Origin: Pelargonium nanum
Lineage: Eukaryota; Streptophyta; Magnoliopsida; Geraniales; Geraniaceae
Direction of reading: 5' to 3'
DNA length: 20,423 nucleotides
Assembly (NCBI GenBank): GCA_036897485.1
Contig: JAYMTF010001968.1
Location: forward strand, 1 to 20,423
In this document: one piece after another, positions 7,802-19,700 of the stretch
How positions within the stretch are numbered: position 1 is the first letter of the stretch
Layout: every line of letters begins with the position of its first letter
Made by a program: the position numbers and the translations under genes
The notes under the pieces: generated by a model
Seen by the model: only the letters and a program-made list of their open reading frames with translations
Database searches by the model: none
Told to the model about the DNA's origin: nothing

Positions 7802-10800
7802 ATGGTGAAAGGAGAGGTAAATTACGTGAGCTCCAAAGCGGAGCTGAATCGGAGAGAGAAGCAGAGGAAGAAGGCCAAATCAGGAGGGTTCGAGTCGCTC
7901 GGATTGAGCTACAATGTCTTCAGAGCAATCAAGCGGAAAGGCTACAAGGTCCCTACTCCAATACAGCGGAAGACGATGCCTCTCATACTCTCAGGCGTCG
8001 ACGTCGTGGCTATGGCTCGCACAGGTTCCGGGAAAACAGCGGCTTTCCTTGTGCCTATGATTGAGCGCTTGAACCAGCACGTACCTCAGGGCGGTGTAAG
8101 GGCTCTCATCTTGTCTCCCACCAGAGACTTGGCGCTTCAGACTTTGAAATTCACTCAAGAACTTGGTAGATACACAGGTAGGTTAAGTTTTGATTATAAT
8201 TATGTTATATAAATCACTCATTTTGTTGGCTCTGGAATCTGGATGAGGACAAAATAATTAGCTTCATTTTGATTCAGGCACTTTTTGGATTGGAGGTTTG
8301 AAGTAATGGGGGGAATTATAGAACTGTTTGGGTTGTCTTACCTATGTTAATCACTAGAATAATCTAAGTCATATAGTGTTTAGGAGAAGCTTAATCTGTG
8401 TACATTAAAGTATCTCCAGTTTAGCATTTTTTGCTTCTGGTTAGAGTTGATTGGAGGCTGTTTGATATGGGATGAGCCCAGCTGTATTGGTAGAAAGGAA
8501 GTGGTGCTGGTGTGTACTGTTGACTCTATATTATGGTTAAACAGTTACGGTAATATGAACATATATATAGAAGCATAAATTTCATGTGTTGACGGTTAAC
8601 ATCACAAAGATAAATTGAGGAATTATAGTTAAAAGTCAGATGGGGAGTAGCCTAGTTGAATCAGGATTATTCCACCCAAATAATATTAAAATCATAATAT
8701 CCTATTTGTTTCGATCTATATTTTCAATTTGTCATCTTTTTTATGTCGATTTCAGTTAAATTTTCAACTTAGCTGCATTTCCTACGATTTGTTTTTTGTG
8801 TTTTTTTTCAGATCTCCGAATTAGTTTATTGGTTGGTGGTGATAGCATGGAGAGTCAATTTGAAGAGTTAGCGCAGAATCCTGATATTATAATTGCAACT
8901 CCTGGTAGGCTCATGCACCATTTGTCTGAGGTGGATGACATGTCACTACGTACGGTGGAATATGTGGTTTTTGATGAAGCGGACTGTCTATTTGGAATGG
9001 GTTTTGCTGAACAATTGCACAAAATACTTGCTCAGCTCAGTGAGAATCGCCAGACACTGCTTTTTAGTGCAACATTACCAAGTGCCCTTGCCGAGTTTGC
9101 TAAGGCTGGTCTGCGTGACCCTCAGCTTGTGCGGCTTGATTTAGAGACTAAGATTAGTCCTGACTTGAAGCTGACGTTTTTCACCTTGCGGCAGGAGGAA
9201 AAACTTGCTTCCTTACTGTATTTGATAAGGGAACAAATTAATAGTCATGAGCAAACATTGATATTTGTTTCAACAAAACATCACGTGGAATTCCTCAATA
9301 TGTTATTTAGGGAAGAAGGTATTGAACCTTCTGTGTGTTATGGTGACATGGATGCAGACGCTCGCAAGATTAACGTATCAAGGTTTAGGGCAAGGAAAAC
9401 TATGTTACTAATTGTGACAGATATTGCTGCTAGAGGGATTGACATTCCATTGCTTGATAATGTTATCAACTGGGACTTTCCCCCAAAGCCTAAGATTTTT
9501 GTTCATCGAGTAGGGCGAGTTGCAAGAGCAGGTCGGACTGGTACTGCATATTCTTTTGTGACACCGGAGGATATGGCTTATGTTTTAGATCTTCATCTAT
9601 TTCTCTCAAAACCAATTAGGCCGGCACCCAGTGAGGAAGAGGTGCTGCGAGATATGGATAGTGTGATGGCCAAAATTGATGAAGCAATTGCAAATAGAGA
9701 AACTGTCTATGGGCGTTTCCCTCAAACAGTTATTGATCTCATTTCAGATAGAGTTCGAGATATTATTGATTCATCTGCGGAACTATATGCTTTGCAGAAA
9801 ACCTGTACAAATGCTTTTCGTTTGTATTCAAAGACAAAACCCTTACCTGCAAGAGAGTCCATAAAGAGAGCAAAAACTTTACCACCTCCTGGGTTACATC
9901 CAATCTTCAAAAATGCTATTGGAGGTGGGGAGTTGATGGCAATGGCCTTCTCAGAACGTTTGAAAACATTCAGGTTTTGGTCAATGGTTTTTTTTTTCAT
10001 CCTTCACTAATTTTTGGAATTTTGTTTGATTGATTTCTGTTAACTTGTCTCCTCTTTTTTTCCTTCCTGATATTGCAATGTTGCAAAGTTTTAATTGCTC
10101 AATGATTGATTAATTCCAGACCCAAACAGACTATTCTTGAAGCTGAAGGTGAAGCTGCCAAATCGAAACATGCTAAGGTAACCTGCAGCTTCTATTACAT
10201 TTACAACATCTTGATTTGCATGCTCCTGATCTGTGTTGGAAAATAGAAACATTTATTCTTCATATTTGAGCACCAGACAACTGACAAGAACAAAAAGAGA
10301 GAAAGAAATTGGACATTAAGAAAGAGGATAACAGCGAAGAGAACAGTTGTAAAAATAATCTTAACTACTATCTAAGGTCTGAAAATGGGTGTAAAAGAGA
10401 TATTTTACACTAACGTCAACAGAAGAACCCTGCTCATTTGGTGATTTGGGTGATTTTATTTATCATATCGGGGATCCCTTCTCCCCCCTATATGAGTGCC
10501 TCTGGTGCTTGTTAATTTTTGCCCAATGGTGTAACTTATGGTTTTCCTATGTAGTCTTACATGGAAACTGTGGCTTGCTTTCAGGGTCCTTCTAGTCAAT
10601 GGGTTGACGTGATGAAGCAAAAAAGAGCTGTTCATGAGAAGATCATTAATCTAGTGCAGCAGCAGCGCTCAAGCAAACATGTTGAAGAGGTAAAAATCCT
10701 TCATGTGGTGTTTTATGTATAAAATATTCCTTACAGTGTGGGTGTATAACAGCTCTTCATATTAAAATATGTAATTGGTTGCGAACTTAGAGTTGCAACA

Positions 10801-13800
10801 TTCTGATGAAATTTGAATTATATCTACTTTGCTTGGAACAGTTGTGTATTAAGCGAAACAGTTTTGTAATGAATCATATATATATGTGAAACATTGGTTC
10901 TGTTAGTGTAAAAACACACCGGTGGAGTTGAAACTTTTTGTGGCAGTTTAGGTTTTTAAAATAATTATTGTTAGAAGTTAGAACACTGGACGATGATTTA
11001 TCCGCGTAATGTACTAGAAGTAAAGAGGTCGATTGACATGTGCCTTTTGAACTGTAAAGATGATGCCGGATTATTTTGTGGTATAGCAGACTATGCAGTT
11101 GAGAAACACGTTAGACGTCTGACTAATGAGTTTTAGAGCTGGCAGATGTGTGGGTTGTGCTATATTCTGCTGAGATTAAAACTACTGGATTTTTCTCAGG
11201 GTTGCCCATTTATAAAATGGATGTAATTATTAGGTTCTTCTATGTAATTTCAAACAGGTTAACTTTTATTTATTCATTTATTTATTTTTAAAGTCCTTTG
11301 TATATTGCTTCTGATTTTATCATGTAACACCTACAATTATGGAACTCTATTGTTTCAAGGTTTACTTTTAATGTTTGTGCATTAGCTTCCTGTATGTTTC
11401 CTTTTATGTTACTTAATGAACTACTTTGTACCTCCAGGAGCCTGAACCTGAGATTGATACATCAAAGGGAAATGAGAAAAAAGGTTTGTTCTCAAGTATT
11501 TTTGTTCTTTTGCTCACAGCTACTCATGGCATGTCTTCCAAGGCTTCCTTTGTTGACAGCATATTTTATTGAGATAACTTTTGAACTGTTGTCTTTTTTC
11601 TGGTACTAAATTGATACTTTGCCCAACATTTTTGAAAGGCGAGCTGCTGAATTATAGATACACGAAGTTTCATTGTCCTCGTCTATATTAGTTACTATTT
11701 TCAGCATTAATGTGTCTATTTTTTTTTCCAATTTTATTATTAAATGAGGTTTATCACAAGAGAAGTTAGAATATATATATCATAAGAGTATCCATAAATG
11801 TATCCTTTTCTGTAATTGAATTTGATTTTTTCCCCTTTGATTTCAGAAGCTCGTGGTTCTAAAAGAAAGGCAACGAGCTCCAAGGATGAAGAATATTTTA
11901 TTAGTTCAGTTCCTACCAATCATGTAGGTTAATTGGATTCTTAAATGTGGATTTCTTGTGGATGTGTAGATGCCAATTCTCTATTTCCTTCAATATTAGT
12001 TTGTTCTAAAGCTCCATTTAAATTGCTTTTGCATTGAAAACTTGGTTGACCACTTAACTTGGATCCTGGTTTTTCCTCAGCATATGGAAGCAGGACTATC
12101 AGTTAGAGGTAACAAAGAATTTGGATCAAACAGGTGAGACCCATGTATAAGTTGACTAACTTATCACTGTTAGTTTTTCTTCTTCGGAGTTAGTTCTGTC
12201 AGTTATTTTCTTCATTTACTGTGGACACCGAGTATGGAGAGGATATATATTTAGAAGTATAAAGCTGTGACTGCCGAACCCTTGTTTATATTCTTTACAT
12301 TTTCTGTTTGGTCATTTGAGTCTTTTCCCTAGTATTTTCTGGGTTTTTATCATTCATAATACCTTTTTATATATATATATATATTTAAATTCTCCCCATA
12401 TAACTATAATTAAAAAAGATCAAAACAAATACTTCCTCCATCCCAAAGTAAGTGTTTTTTCTATTTTGAGAAAAAATTAAGAAGTTAGCTAATGTTGTAT
12501 ATTTAATTTTCCATCCCCAATTCCCCATGGACATGTGTTGTAACAAACTCTTAATAGGAATATTATTGATAATTCATGCATAACTAATTTCCTAAAAAAG
12601 AAAACAAGACACTTATTTTGGGACGGACGGAGGGAATTGACTATTGGTTTTATTTTGTTTTAAAACCCTTCCTCTTATCAAGATATATTCAGCCATTGTA
12701 TTGACTGGTTATTCCAAAAAACTTGGCAGGAAACTAACCTTGTTCTTCCATTGTTCTCACTTTCCCTTATTTTGTGCATCCTTCACCTGGTTAGAGTGCA
12801 GATTGGAGCTCAACGTAGTGCTGTCAATAAATTTCATAGTCATTTTGTTTGTCATCGGTGATCCTTATGTTAACATCATCTCTGCCATTTTAGGTTGGAA
12901 TCTGCAGTCATAGATCTAGTTGCGGACGATAATGGGGGCATGCAGAAACAGAAATCTGTATTTCATTGGGATAAGGTATTTTTTCTTTCTCCTTTTCTTT
13001 TTATACTTTCAAGGTTCTTGAAGCAATGAAGTGCTGTAGTCTGTAGGGGTCAGATAAGCTTTCCTAAAAAGAAGAAAGTGAAGAAAGACTGGACATACTG
13101 CATTTTTGGAGTTCTGTAAATATATATTGCTAATATTATTTATCTTTCTGGTAACAGAGGAGCAAAAAGTACATCAAGTTGAACAATGGTGATCGCGTAA
13201 CAGCTAGTGGAAAGGTACACTCTTGAACTCAGTTGAAATCATGGCCAACTTGTGAAGAGAGCTTGTTTATAAACTGTTTAAGAGATGAATGTTTTAGTTT
13301 CCATTCTAGTATTAAAAAAAAAAATCTCAGCATCTGTTGGGTTTGCTTACTTGTGTACTTGGATGCTCAGAGCTCTTTAAACTTTGTTTTTCTTCTCGTG
13401 TGTAGATCAAGACCGAGGGTGGTGCGAGAGTGAAGGCTACCAAAACTGGAATTTACAAGAAGTGGAAAGACCAATCCCATAACAAAATATCTCTTAAAGG
13501 AACAGGAGACGAAAGGGATACTGAGGGGCCCTCAAGATCATCAGGTAATGCTTTGAAATTTGATGTGCACTTTATAGCTTTGTTTAAATTTTCTTCAACG
13601 GTTTGATGTTACAAAATGATCTTTTTGCCGGCTTAAGATTCTTTAAGGGATACTCTTCAATTTATCTCAATGACCATAGATCATTTTGTAGTCTGCCTCT
13701 CAATTTGTATCATCATTTCAAACTTACGCTAATGATTGCCACTATCTCATGTAAATAAACTAAGCCATCATACTCCCTCTATCTCTAAATGACTGTCCAC

Positions 13801-15189
13801 TTTTTCTATAATAAAAAATTGGCCCAAATGAGTTTCCACTTTGTTTTTAGTTAGTCGTTCACATGAGCATCCACAATGCTGGATAATAATACTATAATAG
13901 CATAAAAAAAAGGTGCATTATACTCGTTATATTATTGTGTGAGTGTAGTAGCTATTATGCACATAATGAAATAATTAAAGATGCCGTTTGTCCAATTTGT
14001 TTTTCGAATCCAAATAATAAGAGTTAAATAATTTAATATAAGAAAACCAATGGTGGACTAATGCTATTATTTCTCGTGTATAAACCATTGTGAGAATGGG
14101 TGTAATAGAATTAGTGGGATGATGTGGCATTGTGAACCCATACTATTACCCAGTAAGAGTGTAATATTTTGTGGATGCTTGGCATCTACAATAGTGGATA
14201 ATTAGAGTATAATAACATCGAAAGTAGTGCATTATATTCATATTAGTGTGAGTATAATAGACGTTAACCACATAATATCTATTATCCACATAATAGAACA
14301 ATTTGCATGACATTTGTCCAATATTACACTTACAGTAATAATAATTTATATGAAAGAAGAATGGTGGGTCATGTTATTATCCCTCTAGGATATAAACCAT
14401 TGTGAGAATGAGTATAGTAGAAATAGCAGATGATGTGACACTTGTGGACCCGTGCTATTACTCCTTTAGAGTATAAACCATTGTGGATAGATAAGTTCGT
14501 TAGAACTCCTTGAGTTTGTTGCAACAAATGTACATGAGGTGCAAGGGGAAAAGTACAACCCAACTACCTTATCCTTAATTAGATACTCATTTTGGGGCGG
14601 ACAAAGCAATATTTAGGACTATAGAAGTTATATGTATATTTGTTTGATTTTATCGTGCTCAATTCAATGCTAGACTCTACTATTAAATCATGGGGCATAA
14701 TTCATATTTGTAGCCCTGAACCACATTATTTCCATGAGATGGTCTTAAACATGCACTGACAGGAATTGGTTTAACACGGATGAACATCACATCTCTTCTC
14801 TCAATGTTGCATGAAGATTGTCAACACCTAATATTTTCTTTAGCTATATTTCTGCTCTGATAATTTTATGTTGCCGCTATTGGGGCATTTGCATTAGAAG
14901 CATTATCGAATCTGTTTATGTTGTTTCAGGTTATGGCCGTCGTCCACAAGGGAACACTAGTAACTATAAGGCCGGCAGCAGGAAGCTGCACTCAGTTCCT
15001 AATGCCCATGTACGTTCAGAAGTTAAAGATTTGGAACAAGTTCGAAAGGAGAGGCAGAAAAAGGCCGACAGAGTCTCTTATATGAAAAGCAAATCCGATA
15101 AGAAGGGAGGTAAGAAATTCGGGAAAAAGGGTGGTAGAGGTGGAAAACAGGGTGGTAAAGGTGGACAACGTGGAAAGGGCAAGTTTTGA
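7802..15189 (+). CDS. RH29: DEAD-box ATP-dependent RNA helicase 29 (DDX54/Dbp10 family), 11 exons, 804 aa
   Basis: Exons: 7802-8177, 8812-9973, 10120-10177, 10585-10689, 11438-11483, 11847-11923, 12081-12133, 12894-12975, 13158-13214, 13406-13544, 14930-15189. All introns are GT-AG, and the sum is 2415 nt with no frame break. The ATG has A at -3 and G at +4. Helicase motifs appear in order: Q motif (Phe30, Gln55), I ARTGSGKT 72-79, Ia PTRDLA 106-111, GG 134-135, Ib TPGR 155-158, II DEAD 180-183, III SAT 211-213, IV near 276-283, [10 protein letters not shown] 328-336, [15 protein letters not shown] 357-369. The DBP10CT-type region follows with FHWDKRSKKYIK (649-660) and TGIYKKW (686-692), then a Lys/Gly-rich tail (771-804). 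Arabidopsis RH29 is about 845 aa. Yeast Dbp10 works in the nucleolus on 60S ribosome assembly, so an ATP-dependent pre-rRNA remodelling role is inferred. The helicase core lies on two exons, and nine small exons make the tail. All catalytic residues are present, so the gene looks functional. Confidence 0.93.
12368..12384. repeat. AT dinucleotide microsatellite in RH29 intron 7
   Basis: This is a pure run of alternating T and A of about eight units, in the intron upstream of the Stowaway-like MITE. Confidence 0.8.
12432..12636. mobile_element. Stowaway-like MITE in RH29 intron 7
   Basis: The element is about 205 bp. Its left end cttCCTCCaTCCCAAAgTAAGTGT is mirrored by the right end ACACTTATTTTGGGACGGACGGAGGG. 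CTCCCTCCGTCCC termini with a TA target site are the signature of Stowaway (Tc1/mariner-derived) MITEs, and TA precedes the left end. The right-hand TA is changed. It has no coding capacity and is removed with the intron. Confidence 0.85.
13865..14180. mobile_element. MITE copy 1 (TIR gagcatccacaa), RH29 intron 10
   Basis: The element starts gagcatccacaatgctgg and ends ttttgtggatgctt, giving terminal inverted repeats of about 12 bp. The subterminal bases also match partly (ggataataatac against the complement of tattaccca). It is about 316 bp and noncoding. The GAGCATCCACAATGG-type end recalls common plant hAT-like or unclassified MITEs; the superfamily cannot be fixed because no target duplication is clear. 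Confidence 0.75.
14181..14489. mobile_element. MITE copy 2, head-to-tail with copy 1, RH29 intron 10
   Basis: The element starts ggcatctacaatagtggataat and ends aaccattgtggatag. It follows copy 1 directly in the same orientation and is alignable along its whole length: the gtgcattata, acataat, ttgtccaat and ataaaccattgtgagaatg segments recur in the same order. It is about 309 bp. Copy 1 and copy 2 differ by many substitutions, so the tandem arrangement is old or arose from separate insertions of two subfamily members. Confidence 0.75.
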
Positions 15190-15775
15190 GGACTTCTCAA
15201 GAGTTGTAAACTGTCATCTCCAAACAACAATTTTTGTCATTTCTTGTTTCTTTCCCGAGTATAATTATATCACCTTTCTCCCCCAATCGAAATCAAATTA
15301 GGCTGAGAATTGATGATCGTTGTCTGTAGCTTTACCATTTTGAAATCAATTTTACTTCTATTATGTTTAAGATCTTGGAAGTATAGGAAAATTTACATAA
15401 AGAGAGTAGTAGTTGGAATTGTTGCTTTTTTCTTCTAATCTATTGTGCGGGTTTAAGTTTAGTTTAGCTTAGCTTTTGAGGACATTTTTGGGGGTCTAGA
15501 ATGGAGGTTTAAGCTTAGTATTTGTTCTCAAATTAAGTGTAATGACCCTAACGTGTAGAAGGAAAATGGCCAAATTTGATAACAATTAATATACACTGAG
15601 TGCAGAAAAGTAAACAAAATCAAATGTTCCCAAAAGGTGAGCTATTATTTTCTCAATGTCATTTATTTCATTATATTAACACATTTTTCTAGTACACTGT
15701 ACATATAATATCTACCCTTTCCCTTCTGCCCATCATTCATCACCCATTGAAGTCTCAAATTCAAAGTCAACCAAC
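15190..15775. other. RH29 3' UTR and intergenic DNA
   Basis: The sequence downstream of the RH29 stop is AT-rich and holds no gene. The first 150-250 bases are presumably 3' UTR. No single convincing polyadenylation signal can be picked, which is normal for plants. Confidence 0.5.
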
Positions 15776-16042
15776 TGATCCCAAAACCCTCTCTCTAGAC
15801 TCTAAGCTTTAGGCCACTTTTGTTTGTTAATTCATTGCATGTACACTTAGAGGGAAAAGAGAATGTTGCAAAAAGCTTTTTTAATAGCCAACATGATGTT
15901 GGACTGCTTAGATAATATTAACAATCAAAACCATGCAAGCAAGGTTCTAGCTGCACCCTCATTTATAGCACCAACTCACCAAATCAAGTTTTGAGTACTA
16001 TGAATTGAAGCCAGATAATTTCTAGTATCAACTAGTGCAATT
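15776..16042. repeat. Duplicated intergenic block, copy B, left part
   Basis: This is the counterpart of 4847-5205 in the same orientation, about 10.9 kb downstream. Copy B lacks the LINE and about 90 bases present in copy A around 5070-5130. The landmarks are listed under copy A. Confidence 0.8.
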
Positions 16043-16150
16043 TTGATTCTTTTGAGTGTGGTTAACGTGTCACATAAACTACATGAGATTTAAAATCGGT
16101 TCATATATCAATTCAATCACGTCATTTGATACCGAACCTAACGCGACATT

Positions 16151-16430
16151 AAAACATATCGGAGTGTGAGCATAATTGTCTCTCAAGGGTGCAAGTGAAA
16201 CTTGACAAGACTTATAGTACCAAACCTAGTACAGTAGCTAGGTTCTCTATCCATTTATTTGAGTAATGACATGAGACAGAGAAGTCAAAGTGTTGTACTG
16301 TAGCTAAAGTTGAGCCATATCTCTTAAAAGCCATTGAAGTGTTGGGTGGGCACTGGACCACTCTGCTTTTAATGGCTTTAAAAACTCAATGCAGAAACTG
16401 AAAATAAGAGAGTAATGAATGGACTGTGTG
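16151..16430. repeat. Duplicated intergenic block, copy B, right part
   Basis: This is the counterpart of 6384-6738. In this copy only, ttaaaagccatt (16324-16335) can pair with aatggctttaa (16371-16381), making a hairpin. The corresponding second arm in copy A has diverged. Confidence 0.8.
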
Positions 16431-16778
16431 ATACCATAATCAATTCACCAACAGTGCACTAACTTGTAAACTTGCAACTAATTATTGATCAAGAAACTCT
16501 GATGATACATAAACACCCAACTGAACTGCAAGCATTATAGACAGAGCTACATAAGAATCAGAGTTTCAACAAATCTACATACAGAAACTCATGTGGTGCC
16601 TATCTGATACCATACATTACTAGAAAGGAAAAAACTTCAGAAAGTTGGGCTATTTTCATCGCCTTTGGCATGACGGATTGATGCTGTACAAAAAATAGGA
16701 GTCCAACGACGAGATACCAGCCTCCAAACGAACATATATAATCGGATTGTTGTATTGTACATGTCCAGAATTAGGCTA
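16431..16778. other. Phosphatase 3' UTR and intergenic DNA
   Basis: This region lies between duplicated copy B and the stop codon of the minus-strand phosphatase. It presumably includes that gene's 3' UTR. No other feature was seen. Confidence 0.5.
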
Positions 16779-19700
16779 TTACGTCCAACAAGAAGCGGGA
16801 ATTCCATGCTTTTGAAACCATTCGGGCATACGGAACCTTTCCTTGAGCACTGGCCTAACATCTTCCTGTTGGGAGAGGTGCTTGAGGAGTGGAAGCAGGA
16901 CATCCAGAAGCTGATCCATACAAAAACACAGATAGAGAGGTGGTATGTGATAAAACATTTTTGTCTAAACAATAATAGGATTTCTCGAAATAGTTATTGT
17001 AGTATAGTACCTGTGTATCATGGGGTTGAACAGGAGAAAAAGGAATGCATGGAATTCCATTGAGTGGTTGTAACAAGAAACTGAACGGATTGTTGTCAAC
17101 AATTACAGTTCGGCTGAGATCTTTTGATATGCAAGAGAGATCTTTCACATGCTCTCGATACTCCCTGCCATAAGAGAAGATATAACGTTAACTAACTTAT
17201 CCTTAACTTTTGCATAAATTGGAAAGCGGACACTCATTTTGGGACAAAGGGGGGGTACGACATTAAGATTTACCACAAACATGGAATTTGGACTGCAACT
17301 AGCGTAACTACAAACTACGAACACTTGGGAAGTCTCATGAATAATGAAAAATTCTAAAACTTACTTTCAAAAATCAAACAATTCCTATATTTTATGAAGA
17401 ATTTACAGACTACAGTAGGGTTTTTAGGAAACTTCTGAATATGTAATCTGATGGAAAACTCTTTTACCAAAAAAGAATATATCATCCTACTAGATAATTT
17501 CAGTAAATTACACTCACTGATGAGCCACAAGATACAGAATTAATCTCAACCTCAAAAGCAGGGCACTACTTTGAATTCCATGGAACATCAAATATCACAA
17601 TAAAATTTCATCTAGGAAAAAAAAGCTCTAAGAAGGTGTAAAATATAACAAGAAATCTTAGTTTGATGTGGGAGAGATTAACTATACATTAAATGCAGAT
17701 ACTTATAAGGAAAATATAATGGGTTAGCTTTATCACACATTCGACTCTAACCATATATACAGCAAATAACTATGTCTGAAACAAAGAACACCGAGTTCTA
17801 CTCTCATAGGTTAAATGATTACGAAAAATGGAAGTTGTACATGCAGACCTGAAATTGATGACAATTTCACTATTAAAGAGGTTCATTTGATTGATTTACA
17901 TGATGTGCAAGACTGCTGGTGGCCCCTTATGGCTAGGCCTAGGGAGCATCCACGGGCTAGTTGTTTATAAGGATATCAAGGTCGTTGCATCCTGAAAGAA
18001 AGCAATCAAAGGGATCTCGAGTGATGGTTAAGTTATTGTTTCTCACAAAAAAAAAACTTCAAGTAGCATGCTTTTAGGGTTGTTTCATTTGAACCAGATA
18101 CTTCCAATGAAAAACACCAGGTGAATTCTATGGCATACTATAGAGTAGATAATGAGTAGCTCATATAGGCTTGTAATTAAATATGATACTCCAAGTTGTT
18201 TCTAATCAATGTTCTAAAAATTCAAGAACAAACATATTACTGAAGCCTATTAGGTAAGGAATGAAAGCTAGAAAGGAGGCTTCTGTAATGGTAACAAGGT
18301 ATTAGGCAACTTAGCAACAACAAAAAAAAAGGAGGCATCATACTAGGTAAAAGAAGAGAAGAAAAGTATGATTGCAACAGAAGATGGATATAAAGTAAGT
18401 GACATTACGTGCTAGTTGTTGAAGGGCGATAGAGTCGAAGACTAAATCGATTTTCCACATCAATTCTGTCAACTAGTGGTCTAGCATAACCTGTTACATC
18501 CACAAATAATATAACTTCTTTGAGGACAACATTATAGGAAAAATAAAATAGAGTAAGATGAAAGTAGCAGCAGCCAAGCTTCAAAAATGGTAAAGTAATA
18601 ATCAAACCTTCAAGGCCAGCTGTGAACAACACAAGATCCGCAAACTTGCTAAGTTGCTCCAAAAATTCTTTCAGTCCAGGTCGTTCAAACACCGTGACAT
18701 AATTTATTTTCGTCTTTCCTTCACATTCCTTCAAATCTCAACATACTCAAATCAAGATATTTTCTTAAGTAAAATATTAGGTTATCAACTGAGAACACAA
18801 ATCACTTATATGCTGGACCTTGTCTGAAGATATGCATTCTAGCTCAAATGAGTCCAGACCAGCTTCAGTAGCTTGGTTACGGACAGCAGCAGGCAAACTA
18901 GATGTCTCGTACGCACATACTAAAGTTTCATCCAAGTCAAGAACAACCTGCAACAGAACATATCCTAGTGTCAAACTCGTAATATACTATACAGGAAAAC
19001 AGAAACCCGATTGCAAACACTTTATAAACAGTGTGAACTAAAACTAACAAAAAAGAAGGAAACTGAAAACTTTAAATGACCCCAACTCCCAACCCTCATC
19101 AGTGCCGTTAATGTTACAGCTTACTTCACACCTTTCACATGCACTGTTCATAGTCAACCCCAATACATATAATGTACTCTTCATCCCATGTTTGATAATG
19201 AACATCCATGATTTTCTTTCCAAGACCTGTTTTGATATCCCAATTCCCACATTCACTGAAAAGGCTATACCATAACTCTGAAACTCATAAACAAGGTACA
19301 CTTAAAAGCAGCAACTTCTATTACATTATACTTCATTAGAATAGCATATATGCTTTAAAGCTATGGTTCCTGTAAGTATTTATGGATGACAAAGCTATGG
19401 TGCCTGTGCTGAAACGTCTTGTATTATACGGCCAAAAAACTACCATAATCGTCTCGAAACGACGAAACCTGTCCCAATTGTCAAATACTTCACTTAATCT
19501 CCTATACAACTACATTTTTTCCCAAACAAAATTGCACTCCCAAACACTAGAATTCAGAAACCCGTTGGTCGTTATCCACACACAAAAGTGAAGCACAAAT
19601 ACTCAGAATTCGTTACAGGTTCATTGTAACAACAATCAAATACCAGCGAAAGCTAAAAAAACAAACAAAGAACACAAAAGGAACGATTTATCAGAGGCTA

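Larger units (their letters stand above)
13771..14611. mobile_element. Degenerate Stowaway-like MITE split by two tandem MITEs, RH29 intron 10
   Basis: The left end TActccctctatctctaaa (13771) and the right end actcattttggggcggacaaa (14585-14605) fit diverged Stowaway termini in inverted orientation. Between them the two tandem elements occupy 13865-14489. Without these, the outer element would be about 215 bp, close to the intron 7 MITE (205 bp), which supports a nested insertion. The right end is eroded, so the outer pairing is tentative. Confidence 0.5.

Noticed and set aside
11040..11130. Possible intronic C/D-box snoRNA in RH29 intron 4 (gatgatgcc ... gtctgac)
   Set aside because: The C box would be ATGATGC instead of RTGATGA, and the flanks of the two boxes do not form a terminal stem. 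Appealing in a nucleolar gene, but not supported.
4847..16430. Interpretation of the two duplicated blocks as LTRs of one large retrotransposon
   Set aside because: The blocks lack LTR ends, and the interior is a normal split host gene without gag, pol or primer-binding site.
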